Below, piece by piece: positions 12,562-25,955 of a stretch of DNA of 64,000 nucleotides; within the stretch, counting starts at the first letter, position 1, and each line of letters begins with the position of its first letter. This DNA comes from Ichthyophonus hoferi (taxonomy: Eukaryota > Opisthokonta > Ichthyosporea > Ichthyophonida > Ichthyophonidae): assembly GCA_002751075.1 (NCBI GenBank), contig NAOQ01000010.1, forward strand, positions 94,518 to 158,517. Reading direction: 5' to 3'. The notes below the pieces were generated by a model, which had not been told where the DNA came from, ran no database searches, and saw nothing but the letters and a program-made list of their open reading frames with translations. The translations under genes were made by a program, and so were the position numbers.

Positions 12562-14879
12562 TTGACCTAACCCAAAACACAAAATAAGCTACATGTTCTA
12601 GTTATATGTAGGCCTATAAGTATACAATCATTATCCTCTTGAACATAAAAAAAAATAGAAGGGCTATGCAGGTTGCAAAATAATATATATAGGTTGAAAG
12701 GGAACAAGAGGAGAGAAAAATAATATAGCAGGAGGTGTTTGGGGAAGAGTATGAAGGAAGGTAAAATATATGAGGACCTAATAAGTATTGTCCCATATAC
12801 CATCATCATGGAAAATCAAAAATATACTACGTTAAAAATGGCATCCAGTGTAGTTATTACTATCCATACGCTCACACAACGTATAATAAAAAACATGGGA
12901 ACATTTATACACAAAAAGCTCTTATTAGCCTTAAAAAAAAAAACGTCCTAAAAAATAACAGCAAAGACTATAACCTCTGGGTGTGCGAGTTGGTAGGTAG
13001 GGGTTTTATTATTTTATTTGTGTGTATAGGTGTGGTATGAAAGGATAAATGCACATGTTAGCAGACAACCATACTAAAATACTTTTTTAGTTTAAAGAGA
13101 GCTTGGAATAGAAAAAAAATAAATACCACTAAATTTATTCACGCCCTCGTTATTTGACATTTACAGTTTCTATGGAGTCATGGAGCCACTACATCATTTT
13201 TAAGGTTATTAGAAATTACAAACAACCCTTCGTGTGTCAGTTCGGCTAAGTTTGTTATAATTCGGTTACCAAGCCACTAAATAATAGGGTATAAATAATG
13301 TTAAAACGCAGTAAGCGTTAAGCTGTATGTATACTAATTATTATCCAACCATAGCTACTGTACAAACACCGCTATACTTGAAATTTAAAATTTAAAACAA
13401 AAATCAAAATAAAATGAACTATAATATCTTTACAGCACTTAAAACCAAGTTATCTACCTCTACCAAAAATATTTTATGTTTTAAAATAGCTATGCAAACT
13501 GCCTTGGTTTATTATATTATCAGCCAACTATTTTTAAATAACTAGGAAGCTGTGAGCCATGTGCTCTAGGATCTCAATAATACAATATCGAGTACGATTA
13601 TTTATCTTGTTAATATTGTCATGAAGTAAAAAAGTTATATATATATATATATATGTATATTCTTATTTATTTATTTAGATTTAAGAATATTTTATTATTT
13701 GTGAATAATTTTTTTTACTTATGACTCGTTTAGCCCGAATTTTTATGTTTATGTATTATACAACATAATAAGCTTGAAAAAATTCCTTGAACGATGATAG
13801 ATCCAAAGATCACAGCTAATATCTTCACTACAAATTACTAATGGCTTTTAAAAGGATAACTGTTTTGTTAACCAGTTGGAACGAGACTCCAGATTGACAG
13901 CTTAACTCTTGTCATACATATATATATATATAGCTATATATTCTACTTTCTATTATTTTGTAATGACAATGCACTATCTGTACTATGGGTAAATAGCAGA
14001 TTTTGAGTATGGTGCGACCCGACAATCTACGCCTAGTACTGGTAATTACCTCAAGCTATAATGTTCTAAAAAGAATGAACTTAATTTTATTGTGTATCGA
14101 GTGTTTCAGCAGCTGTAGCAATAGCAAGTTGTTAGTACTGCTAGGTCCAGGGTTAAAAATATTTAGAAAAAAATAATTAGTAAAAAGAACTAACCAGAAC
14201 TTGCATAAGAGGTCGTCTGACACTATGTGCTTATTAGCCACATTTGAGTGGACGTCATTATAGCCAATTGATATCCAGCTATTAACTTAACCTTGAGGTA
14301 TGCAGAGTTAACACAACCCCCTTAGAGATCCAATAGAAGATCAATAGATGGACTAACCTATTAATATCATTACAAATATTCTGTACCAGAAACCTAGTTT
14401 TAAACAGGTAGCGTTCACTGGGCAATAATGGCCCAGAGGAATAAAATCAGTTTTATATGAACTTATTACTTTATTAAGATGGTCTACCGAATCATCTTAA
14501 CAAATCACGTAAAGTAAACGTACTTAATGAGCCGGATATATTAATGAAAAATTTAGTACAGTTCAGATTTTATTTTTATTTTAAAACCAAAGACCAGTTT
14601 TATTAGTAGTAGCAGCGGAGTCTACCTTGTCATACTGTCACATCATCACAGTAGCAATAGGCGCTTCAAATATATCATATGTTTTTAATTTTGGATAGCA
14701 GCGACGTTGATTAGCACTACTGCAATGACTCCTAATAGTTGCTTATGGATCGATAGCTGTGTTGCGAAGAGTTCAACTATAAATAACAAAAGCATACCAA
14801 GAGCGAAATGAGTGTGGGGTTGGGTGGGTTTAGATAATATTAAGCATGAAGCTATCAAGATGGGATAATGTGTTTTAAA
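12562..14879. other. Gene-poor interval between Tudor gene and SDR gene
   Basis: AT-rich sequence upstream of the Tudor gene start and downstream of the SDR stop. I found no exon pair with consistent phase and no recognisable domain on either strand. It contains a (TA)n tract at 13636-13654 and another near 13919-13931. The promoter of the Tudor gene should lie at the left end. Confidence 0.6.
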
Positions 14880-15900
14880 CTACAGAATATTTGCTGCCAT
14901 TTTCTCGGATATTTCCCATAGCCTTTTCTGTGCATCTAAATCCTCAGTGGCGGCCATAGGTTTGGCCACATTACAGTCTGAGAAGTACCTTCCATCAAGA
15001 GATTCAAGTTCAGAAGAGGTGGCCAAGAACACACTAGTAGCTGCTCCCTGAGAAAGGCTCTTCATCGCCACGTTACCTGCAGATGGGCAACCAGAAGGGA
15101 TAACATTAGTTCTTATAGGAAATGAAAAGGTTTTGAAATGTTTGATCTCTCACAAATGAAATGAAGGAATCAATATGAATAACTCCTTTAGTCAGGTAGA
15201 TTTGTTTGCATAGGTATAAAGGTGAGAAATATAAGAACATGTACATTTCTTTACTCATTAAACTCCTTTAAATATTTTGGAAAAAGAAAGAATAATGTCA
15301 AAAAATAACATAGAAAAGATTTAAAAGAATACCATTAAGTGAAGATAAGAGAAAATATAAAGAACTTGAGAAAGAAGAACTAGCAAAAACAGGTGACCAA
15401 CCAATAGTCATGACGATGGCAATGAGAGCCCCCAGATGTCTCCCGAGCTCTGTTTTGATACTACCTGGATGACAGCTATAGGCCTTGATGTCTAAGCCTT
15501 GCTCGCTCATACGTCTATTAAAGTAACTAGCAAACATAATATTGGCACTCTTAGACTGCCCGTAAGCCTTCCAGGGACTAAACATGTTGGTGTACCACGT
15601 ACCCTTGCCGGATAGATCATCAAAAAAGATATGTCCGCCAACAAAACGATGTGCTGCTGAAGACAAGCAGACCACACGGGACGGCTGGGCCATCTATGCA
15701 CAATGTTGTAGTAAGTATGAAGGTAGTAGTTAAAAAGACGGTGAAGGTTTAATAAGAGGACTTGAGAGAATAAACATAAAGGATAGGGAGAAAGGGAGGA
15801 ATGGCTTGATAATAAGGAGAGGTAGAAATAAGTGGCAATTCCAAAGTATGGCACCACTATGTTTTTATATTAGCAAGTGTGCAAGACTAACCGCAAAACG

Positions 15901-15932
<32 letters not shown>

Positions 15933-16234
15933 NNNNNNNNNNNNNNNNNNNNNNNNNNNNNNNNNNNNNNNNNNNNNNNNNNNNNNNNNNNNNNNNNNNN
16001 NNNNNNNNNNNNNNNNNNNNNNNNNNNNNNNNNNNNNNNNNNNNNNNNNNNNNNNNNNNNNNNNNNNNNNNNNNNNNNNNNNNNNNNNNNNNNNNNNNNN
16101 NNNNNNNNNNNNNNNNNNNNNNNNNNNNNNNNNNNNNNNNNNNNNNNNNNNNNNNNNNNNNNNNNNNNNNNNNNNNNNNNNNNNNNNNNNNNNNNNNNNN
16201 NNNNNNNNNNNNNNNNNNNNNNNNNNNNNNNNNN

Positions 16235-16269
<35 letters not shown>

Positions 16270-17232
16270 CTTAGGTTACTATACTGGATAACAATATGGT
16301 CGTTATGAATAAGACTAATTACCGGTAGAAGTGTATATGAATAAGTGCCTGTGGTTAGTCAAGCCAAGCTATATATACTATACAGACACATCATAATAAA
16401 TAACAAAATATACCTTTAGCCTATCGACTAGCAAGTTTGTCAGTACGAAATGGCCTAGGTGGTTAACCGCAAACTGACTTTCGTATCCATCGACCGTCTC
16501 TGTATATTCACTTGATATAATACCGGCATTATTGATTAGAACGTTGAGAGGAATATTTTTTTCATTGAATTCCGAAACAAACTTCTTAACCGACACTAGA
16601 GAGCCCAGGTCCAGCATCATGACAGAGACTTGGCCGGCGTTCTTGGTAGCCTGTGCGCGAATGTCGTTGGCGGCTTCATCTGCACGTTCTTTATTTCTGC
16701 ATGCCATAATGACATTAGCACCTCGGTTAAACAGTACCTTTGCAGTTTCTTTTCCAATCCCTGCACAGATATATATAGTCAGTTATAAGTTTTACTTTGC
16801 TTACTAGCAATGCTACTTAAATATTAACCCAATGTTTACCTATAATAAGTGTGTGAATCCGCAGCGCCTCACCAATTATCAGGTATTTAAAATTTCCCCG
16901 TTCTTTTAAAAACTTGGCCTTCTAAGTCTTCTATTATTCCACTCCCACCACCCCCCCACACACCACTTTTCCAACCCCTCCCACCCCAGCCCCTATTTCA
17001 ATCTTGCCTTGAATAGCGATGGAATTCAAAATTCAACTTCTTTACAATGTCACGTCTACAAACATGGACCCAAAAGGTGCCTACCAGTGTTGGCACCAGT
17101 TACAATAACATTAACTCCTTCAAGGTTGGTTTTCTGACTATCAACCACCTCATCTGCAGTGGTTGACCAGTTAAACCCATTTGAGCGCGCACTGCCCTCA
17201 AAATTGGCGACACTATTAACAGTATTTCCCAT
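14880..17232 (-). CDS. Short-chain dehydrogenase/reductase, RDH/WWOX-like, 327 aa
   Basis: NAD(P)-dependent oxidoreductase with a classical Rossmann fold; nearest by wording to retinol dehydrogenase, DHRS and WWOX catalytic domains. Exons: 17085-17232, 16414-16760, 15402-15693, 14880-15076, giving 328 codons including TAG. Motifs in order: cofactor loop TGANTGIG at the first splice junction, NNAG (LINNAG), the NHLGHF helix, catalytic Ser in VCLSSAAHRF and the YxxxK pair in YGQSKSAN. The C-terminal part has the family block SLSQGAATSVFLATSSELE and GRYFSDC. No WW domain precedes the fold. There is no clear signal peptide or membrane segment, so a cytosolic or membrane-peripheral enzyme is likely. 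The donor of exon 3 (ATTG before GTTGGT, 15402) was chosen to keep frame with the last exon; it is a weak site, so residues around 262 are uncertain. The intron between exons 2 and 3 contains an assembly gap. Substrate is unknown. Confidence 0.88.
15933..16234. other. Assembly gap (N run) inside SDR intron 2
   Basis: 302 unknown bases. The left flank ends in CTAATATATATA... (from 15901) and the right flank begins with the same CTAATATATATA... at 16235, so the two contig ends probably overlap and the gap may be artificial. Confidence 0.95.
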
Positions 17233-18817
17233 ATTCTCTTACTTTTACTTCCTTACTTGAAACAACTCGTAATTTTTAACCAGTCTTCTGCTTATATATT
17301 TTTGCTCCTTAACTAAAACGGTAATTCAAAGTCCATGATATGATTGATGGAATAAGAGCTAGCTCCTAACAAGGGAAAATATTCTCTTTTAAAATAGTTA
17401 AAAAATGCATCAAACGTGATTTTAATTTTAATTCTATATATTTTAATTGATAAACTATAATCGCATATTTGGGTGTTAAATAATTTCCAAGATTGCCTGT
17501 CGTACATAACGAAAATTGGCATTCGATATCTAAATGAAATTTATTTTCATTTTGTAAGCTAGTCATGGTATTAAAATAGACTACTGCTATAGTACCTTAT
17601 CTAGAGTGAAATTGGTGCATTTAAAACTAAATGATATGAAATTAGAAAGATAGATACAGGTTGTGACTTCATTATAACCAAGATATGCTCCTTTATACTA
17701 AAGCAACTGGAATAAGTAATCAGGTCAAGTAGAGCAGGATATGTATAGGAATGAGTTTTAATTGTGTATAATTGTGGGCATCTATCTATGTATGGTGCCA
17801 AGACTAGGCACAAAATAAAAAATAGTGAAATTGGGGTAGTCTTTGCATTTTAAGGCGTTAGTACATATTTTATTTTGAATCTCTTGATAACTCTATAAAA
17901 CTGTAAATCAAGACACTTCTCAAGGAATTAGAAAGCCAGATTAAAATATAATGCCTAAATTTACTTGTTGTTGTGATCAATTGAAGTCGGGTTATCAATA
18001 TAGAGCAGGATTATCAAAAACTGACTCACAAATAAACAAAGAGATAGACTGCATGAACAGTAGGAAACGAGGCCTTACTATACTTTTTAAAAAGCTGCTG
18101 GTCCATTGCCTAAGAGAGCAGATGAAGGGATAGAAACGTTGATTAGTTATATTAATATAGAGGAATATTTCCTGTGTATCAATTGTGTTGAAGTATTTCA
18201 CCCCCTACTAATATTTAGCTGAAAACCCCATGTTGTCTTGTAAAACAATTCTATTGTTTTTCTAGTATTAAACTTTTATTTGTTAAAAAGCCTTTAGGAC
18301 GAAGTTTCAATCAGTAAGTAATGCTTAGTCGTTAATTAATTGTCATTAATTAATTTAATGATATTGCTAACTGTATTTCATTAGAACTAGATGCTTAGTG
18401 CAGTGTCGAATGTAAATATACTGTAGTTTTGAATAGTATTGGTCGTTGAATTTAAATCATACTCAGTGATTGATGATACACGTGTTTATAAAACAGGTGT
18501 TTTGTAAGTTATCAAATGATTTTCTGAATAATTATTGGATGACTTATCTATTAAAACATGTTATAGAACGGTCATGTTGAGTTCCCACTGGGTAATATGT
18601 TCAACTTAAATGATTATGACATGGTCAACTAGTTTCGGCTTGATCCAACAGCCATCTAACTAGCATACACAAACTTAGTTTATATCTTGATGTCAAAGTT
18701 GTAGGAAACAAAAGATAAGTATAAAGACTAAATATAATTCCGGATAGTTAAGACTCACCAGATACCAAAAACTCCTTGTCATACAACTAATGTGCAAGAC
18801 GTAATTGTTGCGAAATT

Positions 18818-18868
18818 GTTAACTCTGAATGAACACAGTTTAAATTGATTTTGTTGATTCATAGATTG
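18818..18868. repeat. Short dispersed repeat, copy A
   Basis: About 50 bases sharing the core GAATGAACACAGTT and flanking blocks (GTTAACT before, TTTTGT and CATAG after) with copy B at 41527-41575. Same orientation, roughly four in five bases identical by eye. Confidence 0.6.
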
Positions 18869-19029
18869 GTCCAGCAAGAAACAATCTATAACTGCATTAT
18901 TAAACTGTGAATCTGAATATATCGCAATGTCAGCATGCTGTCAATAGGTGACTTACGTCGCTGACAATTTGGATGGACTGTAATTTGAATTCGGACACGT
19001 AGTACTATATGGGGACAATACTTTAGCCA

Positions 19030-19330
19030 TCTGTTTGAATTCCCACATACGCATATTTAAAACTACGCATCATGTTGCAGTAAAATTTCATTACATCAGG
19101 GAGGCCATTAGCAACAGCGAGAGAGAAGTGAGAGGAATCCAACAAGGACCAGGTGGCCGACTGCCTCACCAAGTCCCAAGGACTGCACTCCTTTCAACAA
19201 GCCAAATATTTTATTTTTCTGGTCCCAGGTCCTTAGCTTTATGTGACCTTAGGCACCTCTGGGAAACGGGAGCAATCTTACTGGAACTGTCAAACATTAC
19301 TCTTCTGCAACCTCAAACTCAAGTTATTGA
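19030..19330 (+). mobile_element. Broken Ty1/copia-type retroelement fragment (end of pol)
   Basis: A short stretch encodes text resembling the RNase H tail of Ty1/copia polyproteins (HHVAVKFHYIREAI). The element is a fossil: only the end of pol is recognisable, it carries several breaks, and no flanking long terminal repeats could be paired by eye. It looks old. Assignment to copia rests on this one motif region. Confidence 0.5.
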
Positions 19331-20230
19331 GCTTGTGGGGAAGTTCCAAAATACTCATGACTCTCTTGCTTACTCCACTTCTACTGCACATTTTTTTTAT
19401 ATTGTATATTATATTTGCTTATTACTATAAAGAAAAGACACTCATTTCTAGCTAAGTTTAAGTAGGGTTGTTTTTCAATGATCTTAATGGTTTAGAGTTT
19501 GATTCTACAATACTGACAATCAATCAACTCATAAAATAACTTGGAACAAATCCCTACAGCCAATCAAATAATTGGTCTATTTTTGATATCAATATTCCAT
19601 ATTTTTTAGGGCCAAATAGGTCCTTGAAGCTAGGCTTATTGGCTAATATTCTACCAGGGCGAATTTGATCAAAATTGGCTTTTGAGCAAAAGAAACATAT
19701 ATACAAGGTTTAATACAATAGTAAAGGCACACAAACTGTTCATAAGCACGCAAGCTGTTCATACACAGGACAGTTTGGACACGCACACAGAACACGGCTT
19801 CAACATACAAACTATTCTAAAGGCTTAACACATTTTTATCAAACACATATACACTTTGAATAATATGTATTGACAAATCAATTTACCAGATGATTGAAAA
19901 CATTACGCAATTCAAAAACGTTATACAATTAACTAATATTGAACTGATCACAAAAATTGATTGCTATCAGTGGTAAACAAGAAACATTGAACGCTTTGGT
20001 TCTAAAATACTGAACACTACTGGTAATATTCCGTGAAATAAAACATGTTGAGACTGCTAATTTTGAACATTAATCACGATCATAATATGATATAATTATT
20101 AGCTACGATCTCCGATTAACATCATGCGATCTCATGACTCTCAAGATCCCTATGATTCCACCGCGCGAAGAGCAAAAGGAACAAGTACTTACATGGTAAC
20201 CTAGTATAGCATAAAATGTAGTTTTTTGAC

Positions 20231-20251
20231 ATATATATATATATATATATT
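20231..20251. repeat. (TA)n microsatellite
   Basis: About ten AT dinucleotides in the derlin upstream region. Confidence 0.85.
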
Positions 20252-21627
20252 GTAGCGTGTACCTTTATACCTTTAAGCAAGTTAATAGGACGGAGCATTA
20301 AAGCAATAACTTCATTAGAAATATTGTTATCGGTATCAACACAGCACTTTTAGCGCACCACGATATCATTGATGAAAATGTACTTGACTCAATCTGGAAC
20401 ATACGATTACAGGTAGTATGTACAATATTTCCAAATATGTGTTTAGTGCTCTTGGCTTAATAGTTTGTAAAAGTATGAAAGGAATACAACTCCGTGCTGG
20501 CATTCGGTATGGTTTAAGACACGTAAACGACCAGAGTCAAAATTGGGGAAATATTAATAAACTTGGTGGTCAGCAAGCATCTGATCAGAACATATAAAAC
20601 TACTACACAGAATTGGTTTAATTAATCAAAACATGTCTAAGAAGTATGAAAAACAGCAACTAGCAATTGTGGGATACGTCTGCCCAGATAGAACTTACTT
20701 ATATTCCCGGTACAACCGGAATCGCCAACGAAGACAGAGCTTTACTTTCTGTGGACTCTATTTAAAGTAAGAATGAAAGAACGCGCACATACTTGGATCC
20801 TAACGCCAATGAAATTATAACCTACTAAACCAAAACAATGAACCTAGAGACAGGCGAGATTCAAACCCTGGACAAGGAATTAGTTTTCGCTTCTATGAAA
20901 TTGAAAGACCAAGTTTAAATCTTAATAAATCATAACGTTGAAAGAATAAATATAAAATGATAAATAAAGCATATATACATATATAGAATTTTTTAATAAT
21001 AATATAAGAAGGCCACTGATCAATGATATGTAAGTGGATAATGTACTATACTGTGCAATTTATATTAGAACATCAGTTATCAAGTGCATCACTTCAGTTA
21101 TAAACAAAAATATTTAATAAAAATAAGATAATTGTTTTGATTGGCCTATCGGACACTTGAACATAATATTATATATTAATCATTGCTGCTTTCCTTGGTT
21201 TAATATACCTAAATATTAATTATAAATACCTTTAAATGAGCAATTTTTTTTATATTGCTTTCCTTTTAAAAAATATATGTATTATTAGGAAATACAGGAA
21301 GCCAAATTACAAATATTTACAAGAATCTGATCCCCAAAAACTTGTGTACGATATGCCATTGGCTATTTTTCCATGGAAACACTGTTATTTTAAACTATAT
21401 TAATAGGCATGATTTAATTGGCTACCTTAGTTTAAAACATTCCAACGTTGTGATAACTCTTCACAAACAATTTCATTGGTTAATATTGCAGTAAAGAATA
21501 AAGAGATTACGACACCGACTTGACAAAGTTGCGGGTTAGCGTACAAGCTTAATCCAGAGGAGCGTATACTACAGCCGTATATTTAATAAACATATAGTTT
21601 TTAAACCGGAGGAAAAATACTTACACA

Positions 21628-23792
21628 ATGTCTTACGACATTAAAGATTGGTATGCTGATATTCCTCCCATCACCAAGTTTATGTTTTCGACAACATTTG
21701 CTGGCACAGTGTTGGTGAATTTCGGCTGCATTCCTTATGGGCTAGTAGTTCTTCATTGGATACCCATTTACGAAAACTACCAGGTAGGGGAGGATTACAA
21801 CTACTTACTATAAGTTATGTGTAATGTAAAGGGTTTTTATATATGTACCATCAATCTTGGCTGGTTCTGTTGAATATGTATATATGATTGAGTTTTGTCG
21901 ATTATTGACTGCTACTTTGAGTTCTCCAGAGTCATGCATATGTAGGTTTGCAAGTCTTATTGCATACCTATATGATGTAGAGGATATCTGCATTCATGTT
22001 TGTCATGTTACACATTGAGTTTTGTGTAGACTATTTTAAAATACCTTATTTTAAACCATGAGGTATTTTTTTATTTTTTTTCATCTAACCCAATACCTAC
22101 CCACTCCCTTACACACCACTTCTCACACAATCCACCCTATTCCTCACCCAACTCATGCTTACAGATTTGGAGATTCCTGACATGTTTTTTTTATTACGGC
22201 CAATTTTCATTTAACTTAATAGTACATCTGATATTTCTATATCAGTACTCCCTTCTTCACGAGGAAACCACCTTTGAAAACAAACCTGGAGACTTTATCA
22301 CCTTCTTGCTCTTCAACATGGCCCTATTAGTTGTATCCTTGTCATTTTTCTCTTTTTTTATCCCCTCTCTCAGTCCTCAATTTCATACTTGCATATACAA
22401 ATTCGCATAAAGAGATATATATATATATATATATGGACATATCCTAACATAAATGTTCATAAAGCCGAAAAATCAAAACATAAATATGTGCCTATAGACC
22501 TTCACACACTGATCAATCCAACCAAAGCAATTACAGTTTGAGATATACAATATAAGTAAGGAGAATTATATGCCCAATTATAGACATCAATATACCAATT
22601 CACGCACATATTACAAATATGCTGTCATACATATAAAAATCTCCCTACTCTATTTCTTTTTCACCCATACGCTCATATACAAACCTTCTGTTTTATCTCG
22701 TGCATTAGCAATAACAATACCCTGAATGTTAAATGTTCAAATACAGTATGACATAGTATGTTAATGTCACACCTGGTTTAATTCCTCGACTGCCCATGTA
22801 TCTATATGTTGGTCATGATTTTTTTGTGCTGCTACAGGCTGTTACTTTCTGACTTATTCTCTACGATATAAACCCTTAACCAAACGTTGCAGCCCATTGG
22901 ATTGGCATTTGGGTTTATGTCATTAGGTATTGCCCTCATGTTGGCTATGGTATACGTGTGGTGTCAAGTCAACAAGGATCAAATTGTGTCTTTCTTCATG
23001 GGTTTCCGGTTTAAGGTAACAACATCTTGAATGCTGTCTCTTGTCTTTATCCGAAGGACATATTTTCAAAAACACACCTGTAGCAACAGGCTTGCTCTAT
23101 CTAGAAACTTAATATAGTGTGATTTATTTTTCAGGCATTAGACAGAGTTATGATAGGCGCACATACTCAGGATTAAATGAGACATATGTGAGTGATATAT
23201 ATATTGAGAGCACACAGATACTAACCCATATGGATACAGGCCATGTATCTTCCCTGGGTGCTCACGGGCTTCGACCTTTTAGTGGGTCATTCAATATACC
23301 CGGACATAATGGGTATTACAGTGGGTCATGTCTACTATTTCCTGGTATACGTTTACCCAGAGACCAGTGGAAAGAATATCATCTTCACCCCAGATATCAT
23401 GTTTGTATTTCTCTTCTCTCATGTTTTTTCTTTTACTTTGAGGAGCCTGAACGTGAACAAACTGAAGGTATCCCAAGCCAACGATAGCGATAGCTCTTAA
23501 AAAAAAATTATACAACAGCCTTTATGTGTAAACCTTTAAGGTTTATTACCCCATTATTCGTTTCTAACTTGCTTTATTGCCCTCTGGTAACCACTCTCTT
23601 TCTCCTAACTCACTTCTTTTCCTTAACCCTACGCACAGAAAAAAATATTTTCCTGATAGGAAAGCTGTAACGGGGATGAATGGATTTGTTGCCAGTGTAG
23701 TCAATCCCAGAGAACAAGTTGCTGCGCGTAATGCGGCCCCTCCTAGAGGCCATGATTGGGGAAGTGGACGGGCTTTAGGGTCTAATAACTAA
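21628..23792 (+). CDS. DERL1: Derlin (ER-associated degradation factor), 253 aa
   Basis: Rhomboid pseudoprotease of the ER membrane that helps retrotranslocate misfolded proteins to the p97/VCP ATPase. Exons: 21628-21783, 22165-22332, 22893-23015, 23240-23400, 23639-23792; phases match and the total is 254 codons including TAA, like human Derlin-1 (251 aa). Visible hallmarks: N-terminal DWYADIPPITKFMF, the WR motif in IWRFLTCFFYY, FLYQYS, membrane helices through LGIALMLAMVYVWCQ, the YLPWVLTGFDLLVG block and a GITVGH GxxxG helix. The C-terminal tail ends GHDWGSGRALGSNN, a good SHP box ([FW]GxGxxLG) for binding p97. The last exon starts after a run of A residues, and its frame was fixed by phase (AT plus A). 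An AATAAA lies two bases past the stop. Closest to Derlin-1 rather than Derlin-2/3 because of the SHP tail and tail length; fairly sure. Confidence 0.93.
22413..22434. repeat. (TA)n microsatellite in derlin intron 2
   Basis: About ten TA units downstream of exon 2. Confidence 0.85.
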
Positions 23793-23793
23793 T

Positions 23794-23799
23794 AATAAA
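23794..23799 (+). terminator. Poly(A) signal AATAAA of derlin gene
   Basis: AATAAA begins two bases after the derlin TAA stop. If used, the 3' UTR would be only a few tens of bases. Confidence 0.5.
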
Positions 23800-25955
23800 G
23801 AATTGTATCTCTTGCTATTTAATATACTTTAGCATATATGTAGCGCTGCGAAATGGGTTATAGTGTGATAGGTAAAGCATAATGTACTCCGTGATATTTT
23901 GAATGACTATATCGTTTGGATATATATTATGTTGTCAACCGGTGTACCTGATGTATAGCTGCAGAAAATCAGTCGCACTTAGCCTTTATCCACACAGAGA
24001 TGCATATATTTATTCATCTTTACCAATCCTTGTACACGAGCACATACACACCTATATATGAAAATCTGTGTGTAGGTATAATGAACAGGTCAACAAAGAT
24101 AATTATCAAATTATAAATCATGTACTTTTCAGTACCAGGTTAACTGTGTCGATTCAGGTATTCACAATTGACCATGTACATATAACACATATTGGCCTAA
24201 TAAGATATTCTATAATAGAGATGATATATATATTGTATGCTATATGCCAATACGTGAGAAAGATGTGATATGGGTATAAGAGCTCTTTTTCATATATAGG
24301 TTATAGGTGCTTTTAACGTAGGATGACGAATAACGGATCATAATAATTTAATTACATTAGTGTACTTGAAGAGATAGGGTGTCTCTATACGACCTGTGTG
24401 TGACTTATACCCATTGAGTGTTATCCATGCTGGCCATATAGTCTAATACACCTTTTGATTGGTTAAAGGAAGTATTAATTTCGTAAAGTGAGTAGGAAAT
24501 TATGTTATCGAAGAGAATTATGATAGGAAGACCCATATATCTTGTCAATGATTGGTACAAGATTAAAAAGAACCAATGAACTGTATCAGATTCAAGTAGC
24601 TACTTCAATAGTAAGCTTGGTTTGGGTAAACAATTTTTATTATAAATAACACATTGCTTTAGTTATATATAGGAATTGTAATAGTGCTTTCAAGCTAGGA
24701 AAATAAATTAATGAAATGAGTAAGAGAAAACAACGTTAACATGAGTAATTAAATTATAAATACCAGTGATGAGTAGATGAGTGATATTATTTAACAAAGA
24801 ACAATTTAATCACTTTTTAATGAATTAATTAGTAATAATCTCAATGAGATTGAAATTAGAGTACTCATCCCAGATTACAACTATATAACTATATAACTAT
24901 TGCCTAAATTGATTGGCATACGCAGAAGCACATGGACACGGAATGGAAGAATGGGAGTTTGAGACAGATTAAAAATAGAATCCAACAATTTAGATACTAC
25001 TCGACATGAACAATAGAATACATAAATGCATATATAATAAACGAGTTTCATATTATTTTTTTATCCTATCAACTAAAACTATTGATTCCTTTTAGTTATT
25101 AGCATATCCAGCTGTGAAATCTATTGTAACTAGATTGCTATGTGTTTTGGTTCTGACAATTGTTGGTTTATAAACTTAAAGCTATTACTAGAATCTTCCG
25201 CTAAGTTAATTCTGGCTTGTCTGTTTATAGTAATTGCACTTTAATAGAAAGTACGGGTTTGAAAAGATAATCAGGTAGAAAGATAGAGAAATTAATTTGA
25301 CCAAGGCTTTTTCTTTAGTATTACATACACATAATGAGTTAAAATAAATGACTGGAGGTAGATAAGTATCTCTATATAGATCGCTAATTTAAAGCCCTAT
25401 TTATTATTATTGCTGCTATTATTATTGTATAATATGTCTATATTACCGTCTGATCAAGATCATAACACAGGTACTAAAGTAGGTAATATTTATAGAAACA
25501 AAATTATACAAGTCCTTTTACATACTTTATTAAGAATTAAAAAAAGTCTCATATAAGCCAATTCACCAATCAGATCACTACATGCAACAATTAATCCTAT
25601 AAGAAACAAATTAACAGCCAACATATATATATTAACTACTCAACCACATATATGGACTCAAATTGGTTTTTATTTAAAAACAAAAATAGAATTAGGAAGA
25701 CATACTGAAATTATTCAATTAACTAAATAGCTCTATTTTAGAGATCTTAACTATTCGAGATATGACCTAGTGATAGATCAAGTATTCAAAATAAACCATA
25801 CAATAATACAGTTTTCCCAGCATATGCCAACATACGTATATTATATCCGTATCCATTCTACTTTTATGTGTGAAATTAAAAACCAACTAAAAATAAGTAT
25901 CGTAATAATGGGAATGGAATGGGCGAGCATGGATGACTACTGGTCCTAGAGAAAG
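23800..25955. other. Interval between convergent derlin and amino-acid permease genes
   Basis: AT-rich; I see no exon with supported splice signals, no RNA gene and no element. Contains several TGATTGG/CCAAT words and should hold the 3' UTR of the permease gene at its right end. Confidence 0.6.

Larger units (their letters stand above)
17233..21627. other. Intergenic region upstream of SDR (-) and derlin (+)
   Basis: 4.4 kb shared upstream region of two divergent genes. It holds a broken Ty1/copia-type fragment near 19030-19330, a short repeat shared with 41527-41575, and a (TA)n tract at 20231-20251. Several ATTGG/CCAAT boxes occur, one at about 21475 upstream of the derlin start. No host exon was recognised. 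Confidence 0.6.

Noticed and set aside
15877-16269. Open frame spanning the first N gap
   Set aside because: It consists of unknown bases and TA dinucleotides; no coding content.
20858-20880. B-box-like word as a minus-strand tRNA
   Set aside because: No A box and no stems at the right distance.
23119-23487. Alternative plus-strand frames over derlin exon 4
   Set aside because: The derlin frame has clear homology; the others are shadows.
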